The notes: a model not told the origin generated them from the sequence alone. 64,000 nt of DNA from Exiguobacterium sp. BMC-KP (GCF_001275385.1 NZ_LGIW01000015.1:1054001-1118000); one strand, 5' to 3'. Shown: positions 50,839 through 58,395, numbered from the stretch's first letter. Numbers and translations are program-made.

Positions 50839-51339
50839 TTATTTGATTTGTAGGTTCGCCTTCGTCACCAGCTGGGCGCCGGCGATGACTTCCCCTGCCT
50901 TGAGCGCTTTGCTGATCGCTGTCTTGTCGGGATCCGTCGTCGTCTTCGTGCGTAGGAATCCGACGGGCAATGCTTCAGCGTCCGTGATCTCGACGCTCGT
51001 GCTCTTGCGGTAGGACACCGTGTACAGCGTCGTCTCGAGCTTCTTCAGGTCCGCGACGTTCAGGCACTCGTCGACGTATTCTTCGAGCCGCTTCGCCTTC
51101 ACCTCGCGCAACTTGCGGCGTTCAGCGAGCCGTTGTTCCTCTGCCTTGAGCGCGGCGGCTTCGTTGAGGAGATGCTGGCGGAAGTGGAGCACGCTCTCGA
51201 CCTTGCCTTCGAGGGCTTCGTCGAGTGCTTCGAGGGTGTCCGCGATGACGTCTGAACCCTGCATGTCTTCGAGGTCGAAGGAGGCGATGGCGTTCAGCAG
51301 TTGTTGCTTCTGTGCGGAGAGTGCGTATAGGGTTGTCAT
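50839..51339 (-). CDS. Siphovirus Gp157-family protein
   Basis: 166 residues from the ATG at 51339 (GGAGG seven bases upstream; ATG at 51345 is too close). YALSAQKQQLLNAI then a long coiled coil (residues about 40-105) and a basic C-terminal domain SYRKSTSVEITDAEALPVGFLRTKT match Gp157, which is linked in some phages to resistance or to recombination together with ERF/SSB. Exact role unknown. Confidence 0.8.
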   Translation of the reverse strand: MTTLYALSAQKQQLLNAIASFDLEDMQGSDVIADTLEALDEALEGKVESVLHFRQHLLNEAAALKAEEQRLAERRKLREVKAKRLEEYVDECLNVADLKKLETTLYTVSYRKSTSVEITDAEALPVGFLRTKTTTDPDKTAISKALKAGEVIAGAQLVTKANLQIK

Positions 51340-51779
51340 GTCCATTCCTCCTGTGGCACGTCTTCGATTGGGATGCATTTTTCGAGTTCGTCATAGTCCG
51401 ATGAACCAACTGCCGCTTGGTTAAATTTCACGTTAACGACTGATGCAAAAGGCGTTTCAATCGCTTTCATGAATTCAGTGTCGAACCCAACTTTGTGCCA
51501 TGTGTCGTTAACATCTTTAAATGCTCCGACCCACTCATCCGGTCGTGCCAACATCTCAGCGCGGACGTCGAACGGCTTTTTGATGTACCAATGTTCTTCG
51601 ATGACATCGTTAAACATGATTGACGATGGCGAACCGTTATCTTCTCCACCTAAGAAGTAATGCAGTGTAAAACCTTTCATACAGTAAGTGCGACCTGTCG
51701 AGCTGAATACATGTTCTCCATCCAACCATTTCGCAATAGCTTCTTGCCAACTGATTTCCTTGAATCGTTTCATGTCCAT
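51336..51779 (-). CDS. Unrecognised phage protein
   Basis: 147 residues from the ATG at 51779 with AAGGAGG upstream. ISWQEAIAKWLDGEHVFSSTGRTY followed by beta strands and HWYIKKPFDVRAEMLARPDEWVGAF. Its layout resembles DUF2829/YopX-like small phage domain proteins, but I cannot place it. Overlaps the Gp157 start by 4 bases. Confidence 0.55.
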   Translation of the reverse strand: MDMKRFKEISWQEAIAKWLDGEHVFSSTGRTYCMKGFTLHYFLGGEDNGSPSSIMFNDVIEEHWYIKKPFDVRAEMLARPDEWVGAFKDVNDTWHKVGFDTEFMKAIETPFASVVNVKFNQAAVGSSDYDELEKCIPIEDVPQEEWT

Positions 51780-51792
51780 ATTCGTTTCCTCC

Positions 51793-51975
51793 TTAGCGTC
51801 CGAGATCCCGTAAGATTTCCATCGCTTGATTTGTATAGTCTTGCAGTTCGGCACGTTGCTCATCGTTTAAACCGAATCGGTCGTGTGCGTCGGTGATGAG
51901 TTCAATCAGTTCAATCAATTTCGGTTGCGCCTCTGCGACTTCCGATGCTCGTTCTGCGAGAGTTTGGAGTGTCAT
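51793..51975 (-). CDS. Small helical phage protein
   Basis: 60 residues, almost entirely helical and acidic (ASEVAEAQPKLIELIELITDAHDRF). Starts in a 4-base overlap with the next gene upstream and has a GGTGG site. Function unknown; could be an adaptor or anti-host protein. Confidence 0.55.
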   Translation of the reverse strand: MTLQTLAERASEVAEAQPKLIELIELITDAHDRFGLNDEQRAELQDYTNQAMEILRDLGR

Positions 51976-52268
51976 AACGCCACCACCTTCGCGTCGATCG
52001 AGTCCTCTGCGGTGAGGAACAGGTTGTTCTGTTCGTCGAGGGCGTTCTCGATCGTGTACAGCTCGTTATGCACCTGTTTGAGGAAAGCGTGCACCGGGTG
52101 GTTCGCGTCGAGTTGGTATGCCGCATTAGCGAGATGTTGATAAGACGCCGTGAGCGCTGCGTGGATCGCGTCGATCTTGACCGGACCCTTTGCGACGAGG
52201 TTGAGTATCTCGGGTGTCGTCTGCACGATTGCCGGAAGTGCGCGTCCAATTTTGTGTGTCGTGACCAT
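51972..52268 (-). CDS. Unrecognised helical phage protein
   Basis: 98 residues, helical (AIHAALTASYQHLANAAYQLDANHPVHAFLKQVHNELYTIENAL). Strong ribosome site AAGGAGG. Followed by the 60-residue helical protein in a coupled pair, which might form a complex. No family recognised. Confidence 0.55.
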   Translation of the reverse strand: MVTTHKIGRALPAIVQTTPEILNLVAKGPVKIDAIHAALTASYQHLANAAYQLDANHPVHAFLKQVHNELYTIENALDEQNNLFLTAEDSIDAKVVAL

Positions 52269-52351
52269 ATCGTTTCCTCCTTGTGAGGGTGCATGCTACA
52301 ATGAAAATGTCGAGTAATCAGAGAGCATGACGCCTTGTGTGTAGTGCTTTT

Positions 52352-52435
52352 TTATTTGCCGTAAATCCGTTCCAGTTCGTCCACGTTGAGCAGCAGGACG
52401 AGGACTGAGATGAGTAAGCCGAGTTTCAGAACCAT
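52352..52435 (-). CDS. 27-residue membrane microprotein
   Basis: ATG at 52435 with GGAG upstream inside the preceding microprotein gene. One hydrophobic helix (LGLLISVLVLLLNV) followed by a short charged tail. Out of frame with and overlapping the previous small gene by 10 bases. Real expression is uncertain but context and site support it. Confidence 0.4.
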   Translation of the reverse strand: MVLKLGLLISVLVLLLNVDELERIYGK

Positions 52436-52524
52436 GCGTGCTTGCGCTCCACGTAGAGGGTAGCGAGCGTGACCGGTACGATGATCAGGTTGACCATGCC
52501 GAGGTAGTAGAAGAAAGCGATCAT
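52426..52524 (-). CDS. 32-residue membrane microprotein
   Basis: ATG at 52524 shares one base with the antirepressor stop (TGATG) and has GGAGAGG upstream. The product is a single membrane helix (FFYYLGMVNLIIVPVTLATLYV) with a basic C-terminal end. Phage membrane microproteins of this kind may act on host membrane proteins; function unknown. Confidence 0.5.
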   Translation of the reverse strand: MIAFFYYLGMVNLIIVPVTLATLYVERKHAWF

Positions 52525-53285
52525 CAGCTTGCCTCTCCGAGCAGTTTCGTCATGAAGTAAATCTGTCCCTTACCCGTGACCTTCGTCGTGCGTGTGATCC
52601 GCACCGTGCCGTCCGGGTTATTGTTCGTGCGTTCCAGTACCTCGAACCAACCGCGCTCGACCGAGTATTGCGTCGGCTCGTTGTAGTGCGCGCCCTTCTT
52701 GCCGAGATAACCGTTCTCCCGCATCCAAGCGAACAAGCGATTCTGCCCCATCTTGAGACCGTTCTGGCTGATCAGTTTTGCGAGTTGCCCGACTAGGATG
52801 CTCGTCTGACTCGTCGAGACCGCTTCTGCGAACAGGACTTGCGGACGCTGTGCTTCGAGTTGCGTCGTCGCCGCTTCCTTTTCGTGTTGCAGACGTTCGA
52901 TTGTCGACTGAGCGATGAGTAAGCCGCGTGCCATGATTTCTTCCGGTGATTCGTCAGCTCGGGCGATCATGTAGCCACCGTCCTTACGGATCGATGGGAG
53001 GACTTCACCTGTCACCCATTTGCGGAATCGTTTCGCTTGCGGTTTGCGACTATCGAGGATGACGTCATAGAGTCCGTCTTCGTTGATGACCGTGACTTGT
53101 TGCTTTCCACCAGCTGTTTGAAGGGTATAAGTTGAACTTACTCCCTCTGAAAGTCGATTCTTCACGACTCCAGGGTTAGTTAAATCGAGCACCTTACATA
53201 CATCTGCTAAAACGAACAAGAGTTCATCTGGTGTACCGACGACGCGGACCTCGTTTCCTTCAAATACCTTAGTGAGTTGATTCAT
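52524..53285 (-). CDS. Phage antirepressor (Bro-N plus KilA-C)
   Basis: 253 residues. Bro-N domain at about 5-110 (EVRVVGTPDELLFVLADVCKVLDLTNPGVVKNRL; DGLYDVILDSRKPQAKRFRKWVTGEVLPSIRKDGGY) and KilA-C/ANT domain at about 140-250 (LAKLISQNGLKMGQNRLFAWMRENGYLG). Such antirepressors oppose the CI-like repressor and promote lytic growth. Ribosome site TAGGAGG. Confidence 0.92.
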   Translation of the reverse strand: MNQLTKVFEGNEVRVVGTPDELLFVLADVCKVLDLTNPGVVKNRLSEGVSSTYTLQTAGGKQQVTVINEDGLYDVILDSRKPQAKRFRKWVTGEVLPSIRKDGGYMIARADESPEEIMARGLLIAQSTIERLQHEKEAATTQLEAQRPQVLFAEAVSTSQTSILVGQLAKLISQNGLKMGQNRLFAWMRENGYLGKKGAHYNEPTQYSVERGWFEVLERTNNNPDGTVRITRTTKVTGKGQIYFMTKLLGEAS

Positions 53286-53379
53286 GTTATTGCCTCCTAT
53301 TTTCTGATTGACTTGATTTCCAACGCCCCCTTTTTTCCAGTATGTAGTTGATATACTGAGATAGAAGGAGGTGATACAT

Positions 53380-53754
53380 ATGAAACTTGATCATGATTGC
53401 GTACGAGAAACTTTGCTTTCGATTGAAGAAAATGAACTGACAACGGAATATCGAATGATTACTTTGCTTAAAAATCCTCGATTAGATCAGTTCAGTCCAG
53501 ATATTATCTTTCATGTATTGCAGACACTAGAATCTGCCGGCTTTATAAGAGGCGAAGAGATTAAGTTGCCTGGAGGTAACTTTAACTTTGTCATCAAAGA
53601 AATGACCTGGCAGGGTCACGCCTTCCTCGATAACATTCGCGATGATGCTGTTTGGAAAGAAGTTAACGAACTTTCATCAAAATTCGAGAGTGTTTCGCTA
53701 AATGTCTTGGCAGAGACGGCTGCGAGCTTGTTAAAAGAACGTTTAGGAAATTAA
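53380..53754 (+). CDS. DUF2513 family protein
   Basis: 124 residues from the ATG at 53380 with AGGAGG eight bases upstream. MKLDHDCVRETLLSIEENEL and EMTWQGHAFLDNIRDDAVWKEV are the DUF2513 signature, a winged-helix-like phage and host family of unknown function. It is one of few early genes on the plus strand, pointing against the early operon, so it is likely expressed from its own promoter, possibly in the lysogen. Confidence 0.82.
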   Translation: MKLDHDCVRETLLSIEENELTTEYRMITLLKNPRLDQFSPDIIFHVLQTLESAGFIRGEEIKLPGGNFNFVIKEMTWQGHAFLDNIRDDAVWKEVNELSSKFESVSLNVLAETAASLLKERLGN

Positions 53755-53762
53755 ATTCAGGG

Positions 53763-54038
53763 TTATTTTGTGCGCTGATAGATTGCTATGAGGAGGTCAT
53801 CAATTTCTTTGATGGCTTCTTCGCCTGCGTTTGTTTGGATATACTCACCTTCAGTTGCGAACACATGTAGTTCAATCTCCAATGTGACGCGGCACTGTGT
53901 AGAACCTTTGCTGAAGTCTTTATTGACTTTCAAAATTTGCCCTCCGACTTGCTCCCCTTGTTTCGAATCAGCTGATTTGTTGAGCTGTTTCATGATTGCA
54001 TTACCGATCACTTCGATGTTTTCTGTGTGCTTTTCCAT
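53763..54038 (-). CDS. Unrecognised small early protein
   Basis: 91 residues from the ATG at 54038 (AAGGAGG upstream; a longer frame overlaps the excisionase-like gene). GGQILKVNKDFSKGSTQCRVTLEIELHVF suggests a beta domain, followed by a helix. It lies in the early right-to-left operon. No family recognised. Confidence 0.55.
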   Translation of the reverse strand: MEKHTENIEVIGNAIMKQLNKSADSKQGEQVGGQILKVNKDFSKGSTQCRVTLEIELHVFATEGEYIQTNAGEEAIKEIDDLLIAIYQRTK

Positions 54039-54051
54039 GTGTACTACCTCC

Positions 54052-54309
54052 TTATTTTTGTTTGCTGCGCATCCACGCATCGAGATCGTCGCGATGATAC
54101 CGGACGCTCCGGTTGCATTTGGATGCCTTCAGTTCGCCATCCATTCGTGCGTTGTATAGTGTGAACTGAGAGAAGCCGGTGTATTCTTTTGCTTCCTTTT
54201 CGCTCATCCAGACCTTCGCGGTGTGTTGATCGAGCGCTTCCCGAATCCGTTCATCGATGAGTGCCGTGAGTGATTCCGGGGTAAAGGTCAACATGATTGT
54301 TTGTTGCAT
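54052..54309 (-). CDS. HTH_17/excisionase-like DNA-binding protein
   Basis: 85 residues. N-terminal helical segment, then a MerR/excisionase-type winged helix (WMSEKEAKEYTGFSQFTLYNARMDGELKASKCNRSVRYHRDDLDAWM, about 34-81). Could be the excisionase (directing excision with the integrase) or a regulator. It is the second gene of the early operon; a repressor operator lies 21 bases upstream. Confidence 0.75.
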   Translation of the reverse strand: MQQTIMLTFTPESLTALIDERIREALDQHTAKVWMSEKEAKEYTGFSQFTLYNARMDGELKASKCNRSVRYHRDDLDAWMRSKQK

Positions 54310-54357
54310 GATGTCACCACCTTTGTTATCCTGAATTACGGGATAAAATAAATCATT

Positions 54358-54579
54358 TTACCTGTAAATCGGGTATTTTTCTGCAAAAAAAAGTTCTTCG
54401 ACGGAAACCTCTAGGATTTCCGCGATCGATAGTGCAAGTCCAACTTGTAGACCGCGTCTTCCACGCTCGATATCGCTATACATCTGTGGGCGAATCCCTA
54501 AGCATTTCGCAATGTAGATTTGCGTCATACCGATCGAAAGACGTTTCATCCGAAGCGCCTGACGTACTTCTTCTGGCAT
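54358..54579 (-). CDS. Cro-like XRE regulator
   Basis: 73 residues from the ATG at 54579 (AGAGGTGA upstream). XRE HTH across most of the protein (MKRLSIGMTQIYIAKCLGIRPQMYSDIERGRRG). First gene of the rightward-to-left early transcript, divergent from the CI-like gene, so it should act as Cro. An operator overlaps its final codons. Confidence 0.85.
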   Translation of the reverse strand: MPEEVRQALRMKRLSIGMTQIYIAKCLGIRPQMYSDIERGRRGLQVGLALSIAEILEVSVEELFFAEKYPIYR

Positions 54580-54622
54580 GTCTGTCACCTCTTTTCTTCG
54601 TTGTGTCTGTCTTACACTTATT

Positions 54623-54651
54623 ACTATATACCTGTAAAACGGGTAAGTCAA
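54623..54651 (-). promoter_or_regulatory. Early lytic promoter (PR-like)
   Basis: On the minus strand TTGACT (54651-54646) and TATAGT (54628-54623) are separated by exactly 17 bases; the operator 54631-54643 fills the spacer and another overlaps just upstream. Strong promoter under repressor control. Confidence 0.88.
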
Positions 54652-54680
54652 CCCGTAAAACGGGATTATTTTACTTTGTT

Positions 54681-54710
54681 TTGCGGAAATACCTGTAAAT
54701 CGGGTACAAT
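54681..54710 (+). promoter_or_regulatory. Repressor promoter (PRM-like)
   Basis: TTGCGG at 54681-54686 and TACAAT at 54705-54710 (18-base spacer), 87 bases before the CI-like start. The spacer contains the operator 54692-54704, so autoregulation is expected. Confidence 0.6.
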
Positions 54711-54796
54711 TGACCTCGAAGTAGTCATATCGTGGTCATTTTGTAGTACATTCATTTTGTGAGGAATTCGGCGCATTATATAGAAGGAGAGACGAT

Positions 54797-55264
54797 ATGA
54801 TGGAGACTATAGTAAAGGGTGTGCAGTTCATGACGGAGGAAGAGCGGCTTGCGAAGATGGCGAGTCGAATAAGAGAACTTCGATCTAAAAAAGGAATTAC
54901 GCAACTAGAAATGGCGAAACGTTTAGGGAGATCCCAGTCCGCTTACGGGGCATGGGAGTCAGGCGAACGATTCCCGCCGACTGATGTCATGCCGGAGCTA
55001 GTAGAAAAATTAGATACAAGTTTTGATTACCTATATTCTAGAAGTGACGATCCTTATCCAAAGTCTGAACAAGAGTTGATATTGAAAGCGGAAGAGAAGA
55101 CGTTATTGAAATTATTAAATATAACTGAATCTGAAGCGAATATTTTAGGTAGAGAACGATTGAATACCTTATTTAATTTTTATAGATTCCAATTGAATGA
55201 AGCATTAAACGAATATAACAATAATAAAGATATAACGAACGAAAAAAAGAAGGACGAGCAGTGA
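54797..55264 (+). CDS. CI-like XRE repressor without peptidase domain
   Basis: 155 residues from the ATG at 54797 (AAGGAG upstream). XRE HTH at about 20-75 (RIRELRSKKGITQLEMAKRLGRSQSAYGAWESGERFPP), then a helical C-terminal part ending in a charged tail. There is no S24/LexA-type peptidase domain, so induction cannot be by RecA-stimulated self-cleavage; the antirepressor at 52524 is the likely inducer. Terminator follows at 55243-55290. Confidence 0.9.
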   Translation: MMETIVKGVQFMTEEERLAKMASRIRELRSKKGITQLEMAKRLGRSQSAYGAWESGERFPPTDVMPELVEKLDTSFDYLYSRSDDPYPKSEQELILKAEEKTLLKLLNITESEANILGRERLNTLFNFYRFQLNEALNEYNNNKDITNEKKKDEQ

Positions 55265-55290
55265 GGAATCTCACTCTTCGTCCTTTTTTT
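55243..55290. terminator. Bidirectional terminator between repressor and a convergent small gene
   Basis: AAGGACGA (55250-55257) pairs with TCGTCCTT (55278-55285), with a second GTGAG/CTCAC pair inside, followed by TTTTTTT on the plus strand and by T-rich sequence on the minus strand. Both genes end within the stem. Confidence 0.85.
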
Positions 55291-55444
55291 CATGGGCTAA
55301 AGCCTCTATCATCATGTCATTTAAGGTGTAAGGAACTTTCTCTAACTTACCAGTGTGCGGACTGAGCACGTGCTTGATCCGCTGCGTGTTCAAGATGGAT
55401 TCAATTGACGGGTGAGCTGGACTCTTCTTCTTTACTACTAACAC
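55271..55444 (-). CDS. 57-residue ORF convergent with the repressor
   Basis: GTG start at 55444 with GAGG seven bases upstream. The product is basic, then HVLSPHTGKLEKVPYTLNDMMIEALAHEKK, and looks like a structured small protein. It ends inside the shared terminator so its last residues (KKDEE) mirror the repressor's (KKDEQ). It is in a lysogeny region where expressed small genes often modulate the switch or exclude phages. Too short for routine calling; promoter not found. Confidence 0.45.
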   Translation of the reverse strand: MLVVKKKSPAHPSIESILNTQRIKHVLSPHTGKLEKVPYTLNDMMIEALAHEKKDEE

Positions 55445-55725
55445 AAAACCGCCTCGTTTCGATTGAAATACGAACGCCTATTCTTATGTTTCTTTACTCA
55501 TAGTAAATAACTTTGGAAAATAATGCAATAGACCTATTACAATATTTAACCACGTTTGTTAGATATTCGTTCGACATGAAGGGTCAGACTTTGTCGAATG
55601 ATATTTACTATATCGCATAAAATGGCGTCATATCGGGAACCTCCTTAGTATAGAATAAGTATGGATATGCATAACAGATATGGAACGTATCGGATTTATT
55701 TTAAAATAGACTAGGAGGATATATT
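55445..55725. other. AT-rich gap upstream of the lysogeny-region membrane protein gene
   Basis: 281 bases, AT-rich. It should hold the promoter of the next gene; a TAAAAT box lies near 55700 but no good -35 partner was seen. No coding frame is evident. Confidence 0.4.
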
Positions 55726-56970
55726 ATGGAGGAACGGAGACGTTCGAATAGGCGTAAGTCCGGACTCGGTGGCAAGGGGACGTTGTTCGCCATTCTCGGG
55801 GTTGTTGTGATCGGGACGGCAGGCGGTATTTATAGCAATCAGAACGAAAAACCGATTGATACGAAGCAGGAAGTTAAGGCACAAGATGAGAAAAGCGAGT
55901 CTTCAACGAAACAATTCAAGACGAGCGTCAAGGTTCAGTCCCCCTCTGACATTACGGATCCTGAGAAGATTCAAGCAGCTCTTGATGCTGGTCCAGACAG
56001 TCTTAAAGATACGATTGATGCTACGGATCAATTCGTCGACCGTTTGATGACGAAACAAGAGGCTGTTCGAAAAGCGAAGAAGCTGCCAATCAAGGATTTC
56101 CAGCAGACGATCACGAAAGATGTCGTCCAACAGATTGATGATCAAATTACTTCCCTGAATGAAGCATCGCAGACCGCCCATACGATGGCGATGGGACTTC
56201 TCTTGAATCAAGAGAAAGGTGCGACATTCGAGAATACAGAAGGACTCGACTATCAAAACCTCGAGCAACTCTCACAGAACTTAAGCGCGATGGCCTCTAG
56301 TTTCGAAACCTACGCAATGGCAAAGAATTTCGAGTCATGGGACGAGGCTTCCTCTTACCTTCCGAATCGACGCGACAAATCGTTGCTCGCAGTCCCACTG
56401 AATGAGGCAATCACGAAAACAGTTGAATCCAATTTCGAACCGATCATCGCAGAACCCGTGACGGAAGAAGGGAATACGGATGAGGAATTAGATACGAGCC
56501 CGGAGCAAACTGATGCCGAGCGATATCCAGAAGCTATCACAAGTGTTTTTAAAATATCCGAAGCTATGAATGCTATCTATACAACCGCTGATGAGTTACA
56601 ACAACGGTTCACCCCGTATAAGAAAGAAGACGGGTTTAGTCAATTTGAATACATCTCTGTAGAAGACTTAGATGATTTATACAGATTTGACGCAACTGTA
56701 TCGAATGAAATTACAGCTAGCATTCACTTCAAAGCACCCGTTTATACAACGGATGGATTTACGCAAGCTATGGATTCACACCGAATTATTATAAAAGAAT
56801 TAGATCAACTGAGTACACTTCTTGAAGTATACCCAAGTAAATTTCGACAAGATCCAGGAGGTACACTTACGAAAGCAAAAAGTCACCTTGAACGAATCAA
56901 AACAGCGGCTCAAATTGAACGACCAGGCTTTGCAAAATTCTTTAAAACTGCTGGATCAGAAGCGAATTAA
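55726..56970 (+). CDS. Membrane-anchored extracellular protein, candidate lysogenic-conversion gene
   Basis: 414 residues, family not recognised. A basic N-terminus (RRRSNRRKSG) precedes one membrane helix (LFAILGVVVIGTAGGIYS, about 18-36), so about 375 residues lie outside the cell: a Lys/Glu/Ser linker to about 70, then mostly helical, acidic sequence (Asn/Glu-rich 245-265) with no cysteines, no LPXTG and no enzyme motif seen. Good site (TAGGAGG). It lies between repressor and integrase, where lysogenic-conversion and superinfection-exclusion genes usually are, and is independent of the lytic operon. Role is an inference. Confidence 0.75.
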   Translation: MEERRRSNRRKSGLGGKGTLFAILGVVVIGTAGGIYSNQNEKPIDTKQEVKAQDEKSESSTKQFKTSVKVQSPSDITDPEKIQAALDAGPDSLKDTIDATDQFVDRLMTKQEAVRKAKKLPIKDFQQTITKDVVQQIDDQITSLNEASQTAHTMAMGLLLNQEKGATFENTEGLDYQNLEQLSQNLSAMASSFETYAMAKNFESWDEASSYLPNRRDKSLLAVPLNEAITKTVESNFEPIIAEPVTEEGNTDEELDTSPEQTDAERYPEAITSVFKISEAMNAIYTTADELQQRFTPYKKEDGFSQFEYISVEDLDDLYRFDATVSNEITASIHFKAPVYTTDGFTQAMDSHRIIIKELDQLSTLLEVYPSKFRQDPGGTLTKAKSHLERIKTAAQIERPGFAKFFKTAGSEAN

Positions 56971-56983
56971 ACGTAGTACACTG

Positions 56984-57004
56984 AAGGCACTCAGGTGCCT
57001 TTTC
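56984..57004 (+). terminator. Terminator after the membrane-anchored protein gene
   Basis: AAGGCAC (56984-56990) pairs with GTGCCTT (from 56995) across a 4-base loop, followed by TTC-rich sequence with few T. Moderate support. Confidence 0.65.
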
Positions 57005-57048
57005 TTACAGACACGATTCGAACGTATGTACGTAAAAGGAGGAACATC

Positions 57049-58167
57049 ATGAACTACAAGATCATCAAGCTCGACAACGGCAAGTATTGGACCCGCCTCT
57101 CGCTCACCGATCGCAACGGCGTCCGGCATCAACCGAGCAAGACGGCAGACACGCAACGGGAAATCAAACGCTGGGCGCAGGACATGATCCGCAAGAACGA
57201 GGATGGGTTGATTGGAAAAAAGACAGGGCTCGATCTCGAAGCCTTGACGAGTGAATACCTCGTCGAGAAGCAAGGCATCCTCAAGGAGATGACGCTGTAT
57301 GCCCGTCGCGTTTCCCTTGGTCCCTTCCTGCGTGTATTCGGTAGCCGGAAAGTAAGCAGTCTGAACAAGCGAGAGATCACGTCTTGGCTCGACCGACATG
57401 CACGGGAACGCCAGCTGAAGGCGAACTCCCGGAACTCGATCGCCCGGCACATCAACTCTCTTCTCTCCTATAGTTATGAAGCAGGCTACCATTCCGACAA
57501 GGAACTGCGGATCGCGATGTTACGCAGTCCGAAGGAGCGGGAACGGGTATTATGGACGATCGAACACATCAAATTATTCGAAGAACTGTACTGGTTCGAG
57601 CCGCGCGCGAAGCTCTATATCCTACTCGCCCACACCGGACTCCGGAGCAACGAGGCGCGTTCGCTCGGTTGGGAGCATATCGACTTCAAGAACGGCACGA
57701 TCCGTGTCGAACGCCAAGCGCTGATGTCGGCACAAGCGGGCATCAAGCGATGGACGACCCTCAAGTCCGGCAACGCTCGTGTCGTCCCGATGAGCCGTCA
57801 TCTCCGGACGTTCCTCGAGCGGTGGCGCTTCGAACAGATGACATGGTTGAACGAGAGTGGGCATGAGAACGTACAGGATCTCGTCTTCACTTCCGAGAAC
57901 GGCAAGTATATCTATGACAAGTTGACGATGCCCCACTTCCGGCTCCTCGCGAAATCTGCCGGACTCCCGGTCATCACGCTGCACACACTCCGTCATACGT
58001 ATGCGACACTCTTGATCCAACAAGGACTTCCGCTCACCGGCATCCAGGCGATCCTTGGTCATGCAGATTTGTCGACGACGGTCCAGACGTATCTCCATGT
58101 GACGGACGAAATGAAAGACCGCGCACGGGATCTCCTCGACGAGATGTACGAAGAAAAAACGGTCTGA
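57049..58167 (+). CDS. int: Tyrosine-type phage integrase
   Basis: 372 residues from the ATG at 57049 with AGGAGG upstream. N-terminal arm-binding region (about 1-60), SAM-like core-binding domain (62-160), catalytic domain from about 165 with Arg199 (TGLRSNEAR), Lys239, His312 and Arg315 (HTLRHTY), His338 (LGHAD) and nucleophile Tyr348 (TYLHV). It is 12 bases from attR, and catalyses integration at the 21-bp core. Tn916/lambda family. Confidence 0.95.
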   Translation: MNYKIIKLDNGKYWTRLSLTDRNGVRHQPSKTADTQREIKRWAQDMIRKNEDGLIGKKTGLDLEALTSEYLVEKQGILKEMTLYARRVSLGPFLRVFGSRKVSSLNKREITSWLDRHARERQLKANSRNSIARHINSLLSYSYEAGYHSDKELRIAMLRSPKERERVLWTIEHIKLFEELYWFEPRAKLYILLAHTGLRSNEARSLGWEHIDFKNGTIRVERQALMSAQAGIKRWTTLKSGNARVVPMSRHLRTFLERWRFEQMTWLNESGHENVQDLVFTSENGKYIYDKLTMPHFRLLAKSAGLPVITLHTLRHTYATLLIQQGLPLTGIQAILGHADLSTTVQTYLHVTDEMKDRARDLLDEMYEEKTV

Positions 58168-58179
58168 TTTTTCGGTAGA

Positions 58180-58200
58180 ATGTGCAGAAATCGTGCAGGT
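58180..58200. other. attR core
   Basis: Identical over 21 bp to 16231-16251, immediately after the integrase stop. Sequence similarity ends at both sides of the repeat. The host junction lies in the gap before putP. Confidence 0.92.
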
Positions 58201-58366
58201 ATTCATTTTGCGTAAACCTCCAAAAAAGGCGAATCCGTTGCGGTTCAACGGGTTTGCTACCCTTAGTTTCGAAATAGTTAGAATCTTCGAAATTAATGAA
58301 CTTTAATAGGGACTAAAAGCGTCCCGACCCCTTAAGGCACTAGGCGTGGCGGCACTTTTCATGAAT

Positions 58367-58395
58367 TTGACGTTACTTGCAAAGTCGTTTTATCC
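58367..58395 (+). promoter_or_regulatory. Candidate putP promoter
   Basis: TTGACG at 58367-58372 and TTATCC at 58390-58395, spacer 17. The -10 is poor, which may suit regulated expression. The remainder of the 58201-58484 gap has no gene I can see. Confidence 0.4.

Larger units (their letters stand above)
54330..54704. promoter_or_regulatory. Five CI/Cro operators (CCTGTAAAACGGG-type)
   Basis: Thirteen-base near-palindromes at 54330-54342 (CCTGAATTACGGG), 54361-54373 (CCTGTAAATCGGG), 54631-54643 (CCTGTAAAACGGG), 54652-54664 (CCCGTAAAACGGG) and 54692-54704 (CCTGTAAATCGGG). Three lie in the CI-Cro intergenic region within or beside the two promoters; one overlaps the last codons of the cro-like gene and one lies just after it. 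Confidence 0.88.
16231..58200. mobile_element. Complete-looking PBSX-type contractile-tailed prophage
   Basis: Bounded by a 21-bp direct repeat, with the integrase next to the right copy and lysis genes towards the left copy. The element carries packaging, capsid, connector, contractile tail (sheath and tube), lysis, replication, recombination, lysogeny switch and integration modules in normal order, about 41.9 kb between repeat starts. Structural genes follow the order of PBSX (xtm/xkd) and related skin-element phages, while the early region is a mosaic. All major structural genes look full-length, so it may be a functional phage rather than a defective PBSX-like particle. Confidence 0.95.
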
